Part shown: one piece after another, positions 1 through 4,876 of the stretch
Position numbering within the stretch: the first letter of the stretch is position 1
Layout: each line of letters opens with the position of its first letter
DNA from: a virus
Length of the DNA stretch: 27,101 bases
IMG/VR virus record: IMGVR_UViG_3300033143_005624
Location: 1 to 27,101 of that record
Reading direction: 5' to 3' (one strand)
Notes under the pieces: generated by a model
What the model was told of the DNA's origin: nothing
Databases searched by the model: none
What the model saw: only the letters and a program-made list of their open reading frames with translations
Program-made: the position numbers and the translations under genes

Positions 1-228
1 GTACTTCTTACTCGGCAGCTTGACGACCACGTCTTCCTCCTGGAGCTTGTGCAGCTGATTCCAGAAGGCCGTCGTGGCCTTGTTCAGCTTAGCGCGAGCG
101 TAGCCGAAGTAAGCGAGCCTCATCTCCATGAATCCTTTCTCATGGCAGGTAAGGTTGCCTTCTTCGTCCACGGTTCCGAGCTCACGGATGATGATCTTCC
201 GTCCGTCCGTCATGTTAGGCATGTTCAT
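1..228 (-). CDS. Hypothetical small phage protein, 3' end cut by window edge
   Basis: The frame stays open from ATG at 228 to the window edge, giving 76 codons without a stop. An AAGGAG ribosome binding site (plus-strand ctcctt, 235-240) supports this start. A second in-frame ATG lies two codons in (222). The visible protein begins MNMPNMTDGRKIIIRELG and reads as a soluble mixed-charge protein with an acidic stretch (TVDEEGN) and a Lys/Ala/Trp-containing middle. I recognise no family. It is the last visible gene of the minus-strand train of tiny genes and lies downstream of the methyltransferase gene, separated from it by an inverted repeat. The plus-strand frame over the same bases has no ribosome binding site and is treated as a shadow. 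Confidence 0.7.
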   Translation of the reverse strand, partial: MNMPNMTDGRKIIIRELGTVDEEGNLTCHEKGFMEMRLAYFGYARAKLNKATTAFWNQLHKLQEEDVVVKLPSKKY

Positions 229-268
229 TACTTTCTCCTTTGGTATGAGACTACTATCCGTAGCCTCC

Positions 269-308
269 ACCTACACATCATCGATCATTAGACCTCTGAT
301 GTGTAGGT
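269..308. repeat. 12-bp perfect inverted repeat between genes
   Basis: ACCTACACATCA (269-280) and its exact reverse complement TGATGTGTAGGT (297-308) flank a 16-nt spacer. It sits between the methyltransferase stop codon (320) and the ribosome binding site of the next minus-strand gene (start 228). It would form a strong hairpin in minus-strand mRNA. No U-tract follows it, so a processing or attenuating stem-loop or a protein-binding site is as likely as an intrinsic terminator. Confidence 0.7.
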
Positions 309-319
309 AGTGAGTACGG

Positions 320-736
320 TTATTTCCTTACTAGCCTCAGGAAGATGGATGAAACCCTACCATCTATCTGATCGTGGATCTCGAATCCTATTTCCTCTAG
401 AGGCTTAATGAACACCTCTATGTATCTTTCAGGAGCTATGTCGTTACACTTGTTGTTATCGTAGTCTTCATACTCACAGTAGTCGATCACTTCGAGAAGC
501 GTACCACTCTTTGTTATTTTCTCAAGTGCTTTCACGAAGTCTTTCATACAATGAGTATTGTATCGAAGACTGTATGACATAAAGACTATATCATACTTAT
601 CACTTTCAGCAAGCTCTCCAATACCAAGCCAAACACTTGTTCCATAAGATGGATCGAGATTTCCATCTATCCGATCCGCCTCTGGAATAATCCATCTGTC
701 TGGATCTACTCCGCATCCTAGGTCTAGTATCTTCAT
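320..736 (-). CDS. Class I SAM-dependent methyltransferase-like protein
   Basis: The protein has 138 residues from ATG at 736. The N-terminus MKILDLGCGVDPD is the class I methyltransferase motif I (DLGCG, S-adenosylmethionine-binding glycine loop). Later segments fit the rest of the Rossmann fold: an acidic residue after strand 2 (RIDGNLD), then DIVFMSYSLRY at the motif IV position and a SGTLLEVIDY strand. It is short for the family (usually 200 or more residues), so it is a minimal catalytic domain with no target-recognition domain, and its substrate cannot be inferred. An in-frame extension up to 781 exists, but I chose 736. The preceding small membrane gene ends in TAA one base before this ATG (TAACATG), and motif I normally starts within a few residues of the N-terminus. 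The ribosome binding site (GGTGG) is modest, so translational coupling is likely. Confidence 0.8.
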   Translation of the reverse strand: MKILDLGCGVDPDRWIIPEADRIDGNLDPSYGTSVWLGIGELAESDKYDIVFMSYSLRYNTHCMKDFVKALEKITKSGTLLEVIDYCEYEDYDNNKCNDIAPERYIEVFIKPLEEIGFEIHDQIDGRVSSIFLRLVRK

Positions 737-737
737 G

Positions 738-884
738 TTACCACCAGATTGCTCGGACGAAGAATCCGAGTCCAGCACCACAGAGCCAGCAGACGATCAT
801 TACCATCACCAGCTGGCGGTTCTTAATATCGATCACCGTTCCAGTGATCTCTCCGACTTGTTCTCTCGTGAACTTGACTTCCAT
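738..884 (-). CDS. Small single-pass membrane protein
   Basis: This is a 48-residue protein starting at ATG 884 with a GGAGAAG ribosome binding site. The N-terminal part (MEVKFTREQVGEITGTVIDI) is soluble and charged. Residues 25-46 (LVMVMIVCWLCGAGLGFFVR) form one hydrophobic helix with a GxG motif, and the protein ends in WW. The start overlaps the upstream stop (TAATG) and its own stop lies one base from the methyltransferase start, which fixes both neighbours' boundaries. Function unknown. Small inner-membrane proteins of this sort are common among phage early and accessory genes. It is probably an N-out or N-in single-span peptide without a cleavable signal. Confidence 0.75.
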   Translation of the reverse strand: MEVKFTREQVGEITGTVIDIKNRQLVMVMIVCWLCGAGLGFFVRAIWW

Positions 885-1174
885 TAGCTTCTCCTTGCTA
901 CCTTGTCCAACTCTTTGTGCAGCCTCTTGATGTCTTCCTTTACCTCTGTGTAGAGACCGAGCTTCAAGGTTCTCGTGAGCTCGATGATGTCTCCAGGATA
1001 ACCGTAGCGCTTCAGCCTCCTCTTGACGGCTGAGACCTCCGCACTACTTGGCGGCTGAGTGACTCCGCCACAGTCACACATCTTGTGCTCCTTAATATAA
1101 GGAACACGATGAGGCTCAAAAGAATGAAGCCTCGCTGTCCTAGCCTTACTATCGATTCCTTTCTTGTTGCTCAT
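884..1174 (-). CDS. Hypothetical protein with CxCGG motif
   Basis: The protein has 96 residues from ATG 1174, preceded by a GGAGG site. Its start overlaps the upstream stop in an ATGA junction (1171-1174). The first 31 residues are basic (MSNKKGIDSKARTARLHSF). Then comes MCDCGGVTQPP, with two Cys next to a Gly pair, and a C-terminal half predicted to be helical and charged. A second start at ATG 1081 is also plausible. It has its own AAGGAG six bases upstream and would give a 65-residue protein starting MCDCGG. Either two products are made from one frame or one site is fortuitous. No family recognised. Confidence 0.7.
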   Translation of the reverse strand: MSNKKGIDSKARTARLHSFEPHRVPYIKEHKMCDCGGVTQPPSSAEVSAVKRRLKRYGYPGDIIELTRTLKLGLYTEVKEDIKRLHKELDKVARRS

Positions 1175-1425
1175 CTTTCATGCCTCCCGTGGCCGCGATC
1201 GCTCCGCCACATCGCATCCCACTCTTCCGGCGTCACCATCTTCTTCTCTCCCTTAACGTTGACGTACGGAAGTTTGTTGAGGTCGATAGGAAGAGACGCC
1301 AGCAGCATCAGGTCATACTTCTTTCCGATCGTAAGAGACTCAAGAGCCTCTTGAGCGGTATGTCCTTCACCGTAGAACTTATCTCCGTACCTTGTTACGA
1401 ATCCGAATACAGCTTTCTCTTTCAT
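1171..1425 (-). CDS. Hypothetical small protein
   Basis: The protein has 84 residues from ATG 1425, with GAAGGAG at optimal distance. A longer reading to 1473 exists, but its first residues overlap the end of the upstream gene and have no ribosome binding site. The N-terminus (MKEKAVFGFVTRYGDKFYGEGHTAQEALESL) resembles a small beta-beta-alpha domain of the kind seen in HicB-like and DUF1902-like antidote folds. That is only a structural impression; no diagnostic motif confirms it and no toxin partner is visible. The C-terminus is basic and His/Arg-rich. The stop overlaps the next start (ATGA). Confidence 0.7.
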   Translation of the reverse strand: MKEKAVFGFVTRYGDKFYGEGHTAQEALESLTIGKKYDLMLLASLPIDLNKLPYVNVKGEKKMVTPEEWDAMWRSDRGHGRHER

Positions 1426-1447
1426 TAGTTCTTCTCCTTCTTGTGGT

Positions 1448-1573
1448 TTAGTACATCTCATGAGTAGTTCCATAAGTAGCTTTCATGCTCTTAAGGAACT
1501 CTCTGGTCTTCTTCTCTACAATCTCTTCGAATTCCTTGTTAGAAATTCGGATGAGCAGGTTTATCTTTTTCAT
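1448..1573 (-). CDS. Very small helical protein
   Basis: This is a 41-residue protein starting MKKINLLIRISNKEFEEIVEKK. ATG 1573 follows AAGGAG closely. The frame continues upstream to 1642 inside the preceding gene, but that extension has no ribosome binding site. Residues 10-35 are a charged amphipathic helix. The start lies 35 bases inside the 3' end of the preceding gene, an overlap typical of this gene train. Function unknown. Confidence is limited by the size. Confidence 0.5.
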   Translation of the reverse strand: MKKINLLIRISNKEFEEIVEKKTREFLKSMKATYGTTHEMY

Positions 1574-1799
1574 TCTTCTCCTTATTCCTTCTAAGTTTGT
1601 CAGCTTCCTCGTCGACTTCTTCCTCCGTGATCTGAGAAGCAACCAACTTGATCAGCTTCCTTTCGAAGACGTTAAGATAAGCTTCCTTGTACGTCTCATC
1701 CTCGTACTGAAGGAGTGAAGTGTCATAACGAAGCTCATCACCCGCCTCGAGTACTCCTCCTGAACGAGGTATCCACACTCTCGTTTGTTGTATTTTCAT
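1539..1799 (-). CDS. Hypothetical protein with acidic-basic C-terminal helix
   Basis: The protein has 86 residues from ATG 1799, chosen because a GGGAGA site precedes it and the SEC-C gene ends directly upstream (stop 1801-1803). The longer frame to 1856 lies inside that gene. The N-terminal half (MKIQQTRVWIPRSGGVLEAG) looks like a short beta-rich segment. The C-terminal half is a highly charged helix (EEEVDEEADKLRRNKEKNEK). No family recognised. Its 3' end overlaps the following 41-residue gene by 35 bases. Confidence 0.65.
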   Translation of the reverse strand: MKIQQTRVWIPRSGGVLEAGDELRYDTSLLQYEDETYKEAYLNVFERKLIKLVASQITEEEVDEEADKLRRNKEKNEKDKPAHPNF

Positions 1800-1800
1800 T

Positions 1801-2049
1801 TTATCTCCCGTGACACTTCTTGAACTTCTTACCGCTGCCGCAAGGACACTTCTCATTGCGGCCGATCTTCTCCGTCTCGATCACAGGAAAGTCTTTCGAC
1901 TCTTCGACTTCCTTTAGATGATCAGGACAGAGAGTAGCCTTGGTCTCCTTCCATTCTCCTTCTTTGGTGAAGACCTTCTTGATCACGATGTCTTTTAATA
2001 ACCTCGTGACACGTAGGCCTTTAACGTAACACAACGCACACTCATCCAT
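1801..2049 (-). CDS. SEC-C zinc-motif small protein
   Basis: The protein has 82 residues from ATG 2049, with AAGGAG five to six bases upstream. The C-terminus (residues about 63-82) reads [20 protein letters not shown], an essentially perfect SEC-C motif (CxC...CH). This is the zinc-binding module found at the SecA C-terminus and on many small proteins, where it mediates SecB, ribosome or other protein contacts. The N-terminal part carries a second Cys pair (CALC) and a CPDH that may form another zinc site. Here the motif is attached to a phage mini-protein with no SecA ATPase, so an adaptor or decoy role is possible but unproven. Neighbours are unidentified small genes. Confidence 0.8.
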   Translation of the reverse strand: MDECALCYVKGLRVTRLLKDIVIKKVFTKEGEWKETKATLCPDHLKEVEESKDFPVIETEKIGRNEKCPCGSGKKFKKCHGR

Positions 2050-2058
2050 TTGTTCTCC

Positions 2059-2250
2059 TTAGACTTGCTCCACAGGGATACCTAGCAGCTCAGCTTTCAA
2101 CTTCTTCACTTTGTTGTAGGTCACCATCAACTGAGCGTTATCTTCCGCTTCATCATCCATGAGTGCCTCAAGACTCTCAATGAATCTATCAGCATCTTCG
2201 ATGGTGAAGCCATCCTCCTTTACCAAACATCTTAAACATCTCTTCTTCAT
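2059..2250 (-). CDS. Hypothetical protein with CxxC
   Basis: The protein has 63 residues from ATG 2250, with an AGGAGA ribosome binding site. It begins MKKRCLRCLVKEDGFTIEDA: one CxxC near the N-terminus, then two predicted helices rich in Glu/Asp and Lys (FIESLEALMDDEAEDNAQLM and VKKLKAELLGI). A single CxxC is too little for a complete zinc site, so metal binding would need a dimer. No family recognised. Confidence 0.65.
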   Translation of the reverse strand: MKKRCLRCLVKEDGFTIEDADRFIESLEALMDDEAEDNAQLMVTYNKVKKLKAELLGIPVEQV

Positions 2251-2286
2251 TTAGTCTCCTGCGAATTAATTTTCCTGCTGACCGTC

Positions 2287-2442
2287 TTAGAAGCTAAGCT
2301 CACCTCCTCTCTTTATCTTTCCGGAGACGTAGTCCGCATCCAACATCTCCTGCCGCTTCAGGTAGCGGTTGATCTTCTCTCCGTCGACGAAGATCCTCGT
2401 TCCGTTGTTCTCCTTCTTTCCAAGTATCTCTCCGATGGTCAT
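2287..2442 (-). CDS. Hypothetical 51-residue protein
   Basis: I read this frame directly from the sequence. ATG 2442 is preceded by AAGGAGAACAAC and the stop TAA lies at 2287-2289. The protein begins MTIGEILGKKENNGTRIFVD, continues with a charged helix (GEKINRYLKRQEMLDADY) and ends KRGGELSF. The strong ribosome binding site, and the fact that the frame fills the gap between two similarly arranged genes exactly, support it. Function unknown. A plus-strand frame over the same bases (2369-2704) has no ribosome binding site and is a shadow. Confidence 0.65.
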   Translation of the reverse strand: MTIGEILGKKENNGTRIFVDGEKINRYLKRQEMLDADYVSGKIKRGGELSF

Positions 2443-2452
2443 GTTGTTCTCC

Positions 2453-2638
2453 TTAGGCTTTGATGATGTTGTTCAACGTCTCCATCGCTGTCACTGGATG
2501 CTCTTTGACCCAGCGAAGCATTCCTTTTCCTTCGTACATCTTGATGCTCTCTTTCAGCTCTTCGAGTGTACGACATCCACTCCAAGCAGCCTTCTCCAGA
2601 GCGTCATGAATCTCACGCTGTACGATCTTTCCTTTCAT
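2453..2638 (-). CDS. Hypothetical helical protein
   Basis: The protein has 61 residues from ATG 2638, with AAGGAG six bases upstream. The frame is open to 2689, but the extra residues lack a ribosome binding site and precede the AAGGAG. Sequence: MKGKIVQREIHDALEKAAWS, one Cys, then ELKESIKMYEGKGMLRWVKE, so probably all-helical. The opening (KxxIVQREL-like) resembles that of the protein at 3464-3658, which has TKQIVQRELTALIERL; the two may be distant paralogues. Function unknown. Confidence 0.65.
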   Translation of the reverse strand: MKGKIVQREIHDALEKAAWSGCRTLEELKESIKMYEGKGMLRWVKEHPVTAMETLNNIIKA

Positions 2639-2857
2639 GTCATTCTCCTTGATGAGACTTCTCGTTGTTCTTCGGCTCAAGAAGCTCATAATGTTCCATC
2701 ATAGCAGTTCGGGTGTCATTACGTTTGCCATACTGATGTCTCGTAGCTACTTATGCTTCTTCATCTTTTTACCGTCCACCTCCGAGGCATAGCCTCAAAT
2801 GAATAGCCGAGGTCCTATGCGAGCGACCTCGGCTATTCTATTTAGACTACTTCCTCC
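2639..2857 (-). other. Inter-gene region with possible micro-ORFs and hairpins
   Basis: No gene of normal size is supported here. Reading the minus strand, a hairpin (plus 2784-2796, stem GAGGC) is followed by GGAGG, but the only start in reach encodes MKKHK and stops. Two more micro-frames follow: MANVMTPELL, then a 20-codon frame starting MMEHYELLEPK that ends one base before ATG 2638. They may be leader peptides coupling translation, or remnants of a lost small basic gene, since neighbours 2858-3097 and 3174-3290 also begin MK(R/K). None has convincing independent support. Confidence 0.4.
2801..2838 (-). terminator. Long stem-loop, probable terminator or processing site
   Basis: A perfect 14-bp inverted repeat, GAATAGCCGAGGTC (2801-2814) with GACCTCGGCTATTC (2825-2838), encloses a 10-nt loop. 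It lies 20 bases downstream of the minus-strand stop at 2858. The stem is stable, but no clean U-run follows on either strand, so intrinsic termination is uncertain. RNase processing or mRNA 3'-end protection are alternatives. Confidence 0.55.
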
Positions 2858-3097
2858 TTATCCTCGGGTCTGGATCTCCTTCTTGAGGACGCCGACGATG
2901 TTCGTGATCGCCGGAGTCTTCTTGTTCAGCAGCGACAGGTCCGTGAACGCCGTCCGAAGGATCTTCGTGGTGACCTTCGCTAAGGGATTGACAAACTCCT
3001 TAGCGAGCGTGTTGCGGATGATCGTCGACTGCCGCTTCCTGGCTTTCGCCTTCGCGACGGTCTTCGACATCTTCCTTTTCTTCTTTGCTCTTTTCAT
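2858..3097 (-). CDS. Highly basic small protein
   Basis: The protein has 79 residues from ATG 3097, with AGGAGGAAGTA upstream; the longer frame to 3127 starts inside the hairpin ahead of this site. The first 28 residues are extraordinarily basic (MKRAKKKRKMSKTVAKAKAR), like a nucleic-acid-binding tail. The rest (NTLAKEFVNPLAKVTTKILR and after) is an ordinary helical domain. Binding to DNA, RNA or the ribosome is a reasonable guess from charge alone; no family motif is visible. The gene is preceded by two stem-loops (3108-3163), one directly abutting the ribosome binding site, and followed by a 14-bp stem-loop. Confidence 0.65.
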   Translation of the reverse strand: MKRAKKKRKMSKTVAKAKARKRQSTIIRNTLAKEFVNPLAKVTTKILRTAFTDLSLLNKKTPAITNIVGVLKKEIQTRG

Positions 3098-3107
3098 TAC
3101 TTCCTCC

Positions 3108-3163
3108 TGAGGACATAGCGTCCTCACTTCTACTCACCAACTAAGAGTCTAGCTGATGAGTAG
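3108..3163 (-). promoter_or_regulatory. Two stem-loops ahead of ribosome binding site
   Basis: In the minus-strand transcript, a 10-bp stem (plus 3130-3139 with 3154-3163, one G-U pair, 14-nt loop) is followed by a 7-bp perfect stem TGAGGAC/GTCCTCA (plus 3108-3114 with 3120-3126, 5-nt loop). The second hairpin touches the GGAGG of the gene starting at 3097. A very similar hairpin-GGAGG arrangement occurs at 2779-2796. This suggests translational or mRNA-processing control. Confidence 0.5.
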
Positions 3164-3173
3164 AGTGAAGGCG

Positions 3174-3290
3174 TTAGAGGTCTAAGAAGTCTCTTTGCCT
3201 TTCATAGTACGCTATGTCCGTCTGTTTCTTCTTTCGCTTCTCTGTCCGCTTCTGTCTTCGAGCGGAACGGTTCTTAGCTTTCTTTTTCAT
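3174..3290 (-). CDS. Lys/Arg-rich mini-protein
   Basis: Read directly from the sequence: 38 residues from ATG 3290 to TAA at 3174-3176, with GAGGTGA as ribosome binding site. It starts three bases after the upstream stop (TGACAATG). The protein begins MKKKAKNRSARRQKRTEKRK and ends IAYYERQRDFLDL. More than half of the first 24 residues are Lys or Arg. A nucleic-acid or ribosome-binding role is plausible by charge. Together with the 2858-3097 gene it forms a pair of basic small proteins. No family recognised. Confidence 0.55.
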   Translation of the reverse strand: MKKKAKNRSARRQKRTEKRKKKQTDIAYYERQRDFLDL

Positions 3291-3292
3291 TG

Positions 3293-3460
3293 TCACCTCG
3301 TTCCAATTACAATCAGACGTGCAACACATTCAGAAGAAGAACAAGTCTTAGCTTCACCTGAATAGTTACTTCCACAGCATGGACACATCTTGATGCCGTC
3401 CTGTCTCTGCGTCTGCATTAAGACACTCAGCGCGCAGAGTCTTATCTGCTCTAGCTTCAT
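3293..3460 (-). CDS. Small zinc-ribbon-like protein
   Basis: Read directly from the sequence: 55 residues from ATG 3460, with the near-perfect site AAGGAGGTGA upstream, ending in TGA at 3293-3295. After a helical start (MKLEQIRLCALSVLMQTQRQ) comes KMCPCCGSNYSGEAKTCSSS followed by ECVARL. The CPCCG plus C...EC pattern (residues about 26-45) is a treble-clef or ribbon-type zinc finger. The start overlaps the ribosome binding site of the preceding gene's end. Function unknown; small zinc-ribbon proteins recur through this window. Confidence 0.7.
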   Translation of the reverse strand: MKLEQIRLCALSVLMQTQRQDGIKMCPCCGSNYSGEAKTCSSSECVARLIVIGTR

Positions 3461-3463
3461 TCA

Positions 3464-3658
3464 TCACCTCCTTCGGATCTCTTCGATTAACTTCTCAACG
3501 CCGAACGTATAGTTCGACAATGCTACTAGGTCTAGTCCGCGAACGATCTTCCTTTCCTTGATGAGAGTATTGAGACGTATACCAGCCGTCTCTAACCTCT
3601 CAATGAGAGCGGTGAGCTCTCGTTGTACGATCTGCTTTGTCTCTTCCGTTCCTTCCAT
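3464..3658 (-). CDS. Hypothetical helical protein, first gene of minus-strand train
   Basis: The protein has 64 residues from ATG 3658, with GGAGGGTGT as ribosome binding site; the frame open to 3691 adds residues with no site. It starts MEGTEETKQIVQRELTALIE and continues as charged helices to a basic end (EEIRRR), so probably a coiled-coil or helical bundle. It is the promoter-proximal gene of the leftward train. Its stop codon lies inside the ribosome binding site of the next gene. Function unknown. Confidence 0.65.
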   Translation of the reverse strand: MEGTEETKQIVQRELTALIERLETAGIRLNTLIKERKIVRGLDLVALSNYTFGVEKLIEEIRRR

Positions 3659-3682
3659 ACACCCTCCATGGTACGGTATAGC

Positions 3683-3711
3683 CATATACATACCACCGTA
3701 GCATGTATATG
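3683..3711. repeat. Inverted repeat, possible operator
   Basis: CATATACAT (3683-3691) and ATGTATATG (3703-3711) are perfect reverse complements separated by 11 bases, a spacing close to two DNA turns between half-site centres. The repeat lies 25-53 bases upstream of the first leftward start codon, where a repressor or activator of that operon would bind. A hairpin in the 5' leader is the alternative. Confidence 0.5.
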
Positions 3712-3822
3712 ACGGGTGGCCATATGACCGGAGAAATCGCTTTTGTTTTTAAAATCCTCTACCCCCCGGGTTGTATGTATTGAGTCAGTTTCAAACCAAA
3801 ATTTACCGAAAATTTTCAACCC

Positions 3823-3847
3823 AAATTTGAGGGTCTACTACTATAAC
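3823..3847 (+). promoter_or_regulatory. Phage promoter-like element, copy 1
   Basis: The box AAATTTGAGGGT (3823-3834) is followed, after exactly 7 bases, by TATAAC (3842-3847). The same 12-nt box with the same 7-nt spacing to a TATAAT hexamer recurs at 3973-3997. A CAGTTTCAAAC motif (3786-3796) lies upstream here, as it does in copy 2. No start codon follows closely, so this copy may be a secondary promoter or regulator-binding site. Confidence 0.5.
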
Positions 3848-3972
3848 ATCCATACCGCCAACCCTGAGAAGCAACCCGCAGATTTTCCTCAACCTACCGC
3901 AAAATACCCTATAATCAACCCCGAAATCAACAATTAGATGCTACGTTGACACACAAACCCAGTTTCAAACTG

Positions 3973-3997
3973 AAATTTGAGGGTGTATTAGTATAAT
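3973..3997 (+). promoter_or_regulatory. Phage promoter-like element, copy 2, driving 4005
   Basis: AAATTTGAGGGT (3973-3984), 7 bases, then a perfect TATAAT (3992-3997). CAGTTTCAAAC (3960-3970) lies immediately upstream. There is no recognisable -35 hexamer at the usual distance; the box just upstream of -10 is reminiscent of activator-dependent phage promoters such as T4 middle promoters, although the box sequence differs. The expected transcription start is at or next to the ATG at 4005, so the message would be leaderless. Confidence 0.65.
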
Positions 3998-4004
3998 ACG
4001 CAAT

Positions 4005-4127
4005 ATGAAGATTGATTTCTATAGTGAAAAGCCTGTGTTCGACAAAGATGACCCATGTCAAACCGCTACATGTATCTGGAGAGGCTCATTTCATTGGGGA
4101 GACTGCTGTGTTCGACAAGGTGACTGA
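4005..4127 (+). CDS. Small Cys-rich protein from leaderless message
   Basis: The protein has 40 residues from ATG 4005, eight bases after a perfect TATAAT, so the mRNA probably starts at or beside the AUG. It begins MKIDFYSEKPVFDKDDPCQT and carries a Cys pattern in its second half (C18, C23, then DCC at 33-35). The codon and amino-acid pattern looks genuinely coding. It ends in TGA at 4125-4127, overlapping the next small gene by 20 bases. The motif PVFDK reappears as VFDK at the start of that gene in another frame. This may reflect a local duplication (CTGTGTTCGACAA occurs at 4033 and 4106) or a frame disruption of one ancestral gene. Function unknown. Confidence 0.5.
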   Translation: MKIDFYSEKPVFDKDDPCQTATCIWRGSFHWGDCCVRQGD

Positions 4128-4236
4128 TGTTCTCTTAGCACTTTTGCTAGGAGCATCGGTGTTTGCTCTAATCTATTTGTTATTGTACTTGCCTAAAATT
4201 GTAATATACTTGACTACAGTATTAAAGGGGTTTTAG
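4108..4236 (+). CDS. Small membrane protein
   Basis: The protein has 42 residues. I chose GTG 4108 because GGGGAG lies six bases upstream (4096-4101). The open frame extends to a TTG at 4012, but that start has no ribosome binding site and almost no leader. The protein is nearly all hydrophobic after a short head: VLLALLLGASVFALIYLLLY, then LPKIVIYLTTVLKGF, so one long or two short membrane spans. Its stop TAG directly precedes the next ATG and lies in that gene's translation start region. Small hydrophobic phage proteins can be holin-like, but no lysis gene is visible and I do not assign that role. Confidence 0.6.
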   Translation: MFDKVTDVLLALLLGASVFALIYLLLYLPKIVIYLTTVLKGF

Positions 4237-4497
4237 ATGATTGAAAAAGATAAGATTATTATCCTAGAAACGGAACAAGAGCTTAAAGAAATGATTGTCA
4301 ACTCAATGTTGAAGCCGGAAATGGGATTTGTAGCAGAAAAGGATGAAAAGTTGATGAGGAAGGGAGTTGTTGGCTATATCAAGGGTGTTCCTGTCGTTTT
4401 TAGTCCTAGTCAGGAGTTTTATCAGGACAACCAGAAAGGAGCTGATGATGGTACAGATCCTCCTAGTGGATGTGGAGGTTGCGGAGGTTGTAGTTAG
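4237..4497 (+). CDS. Hypothetical protein with Gly/Cys tail
   Basis: The protein has 86 residues from ATG 4237, with AAAGGGG upstream and no gap after the preceding stop. Residues 1-60 form a compact alpha/beta-like domain (MIEKDKIIILETEQELKEMI and GVVGYIKGVPVVFSP). The C-terminus is acidic and then ends PPSGCGGCGGCS, three Cys spaced by GG. Such a flexible Cys/Gly tail could bind metal or be a site of modification; I know no named family for it. It is cotranscribed with the flanking small membrane and secreted-type genes. Confidence 0.7.
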   Translation: MIEKDKIIILETEQELKEMIVNSMLKPEMGFVAEKDEKLMRKGVVGYIKGVPVVFSPSQEFYQDNQKGADDGTDPPSGCGGCGGCS

Positions 4498-4555
4498 TCA
4501 TAAGCGGCATATTGTATGATATATGCTACAAAATGATTTGGACAGGAGAAGTTAA

Positions 4556-4876
4556 ATGAAGATAGGTAAGAAGATACTAGCGACAGTCACTGTCATTGGG
4601 GTGTTTTTGCTAGGTATGACTGTGTTTTCTGCAAGGACACAGGAAGATAGAACGTCATCTAGTCTCGGAAGCCCTTTGGTCGTCATTATGAAGGAGGGGA
4701 GGCCGGCTTTGACGATATTTCATGACGTTGAGCTGCGTTTGAGGAAAGATGGCGTAGTGACCTGGAAGTATGTTGCGATTCCTCCCGAGATTGAAGAGCT
4801 TATGAAGCAGCAACGGATGCCTTTGGAGCCCGAAGAGAAGGTCAACTCTGACGACTTGTGGACAGATGAGCCTTAA
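4556..4876 (+). CDS. Exported or membrane-anchored small protein
   Basis: The protein has 106 residues from ATG 4556, with AGGAGAAG upstream. The N-terminus is a textbook signal sequence or anchor: basic MKIGKK, hydrophobic ILATVTVIGVFLLGMTVF, then SARTQE, where VFSA could be a signal-peptidase site. The rest is soluble, with a beta-like stretch (SPLVVIMKEGRPALTIFHDV) and an acidic C-terminus. It probably acts in the periplasm or on the outer face of the membrane. Role unknown; superinfection exclusion and envelope modification are possibilities for this architecture. Last gene of the short rightward unit. Confidence 0.7.
   Translation: MKIGKKILATVTVIGVFLLGMTVFSARTQEDRTSSSLGSPLVVIMKEGRPALTIFHDVELRLRKDGVVTWKYVAIPPEIEELMKQQRMPLEPEEKVNSDDLWTDEP

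Larger units (their letters stand above)
3659..4004. promoter_or_regulatory. Divergent intergenic control region
   Basis: These 346 bases lie between the leftward gene train (first start 3658) and the rightward gene at 4005. I find no gene. A plus-strand frame at 3743-3937 has a rare start, no ribosome binding site and proline/asparagine-rich composition. The region holds a perfect inverted repeat near the leftward start, two copies of a rightward promoter-like element, and an isolated TATAAT at 3910-3915 with no convincing upstream hexamer. A leftward promoter must be here, but I cannot point to a clear -10/-35 pair. Confidence 0.6.

Noticed and set aside
2369-2704. Plus-strand frame of 111 codons over the minus-strand train
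   Set aside because: No ribosome binding site, hydrophobic/Ser-rich antisense composition, and it lies opposite two small minus-strand genes with strong sites.
3743-3937. Plus-strand open frame of 64 codons in the divergent control region
   Set aside because: Rare start, no ribosome binding site, Pro/Asn-rich composition and overlap with the repeated promoter-like element.
4012-4107. Longer form of the small membrane gene starting at TTG 4012
   Set aside because: It would have an 8-nt leader and no ribosome binding site, and it overlaps the convincing leaderless frame at 4005. GTG 4108 has GGGGAG at the right distance.
4108-4236. Holin for the small hydrophobic protein
   Set aside because: Size and hydrophobicity alone are not diagnostic, and no endolysin or spanin lies nearby.
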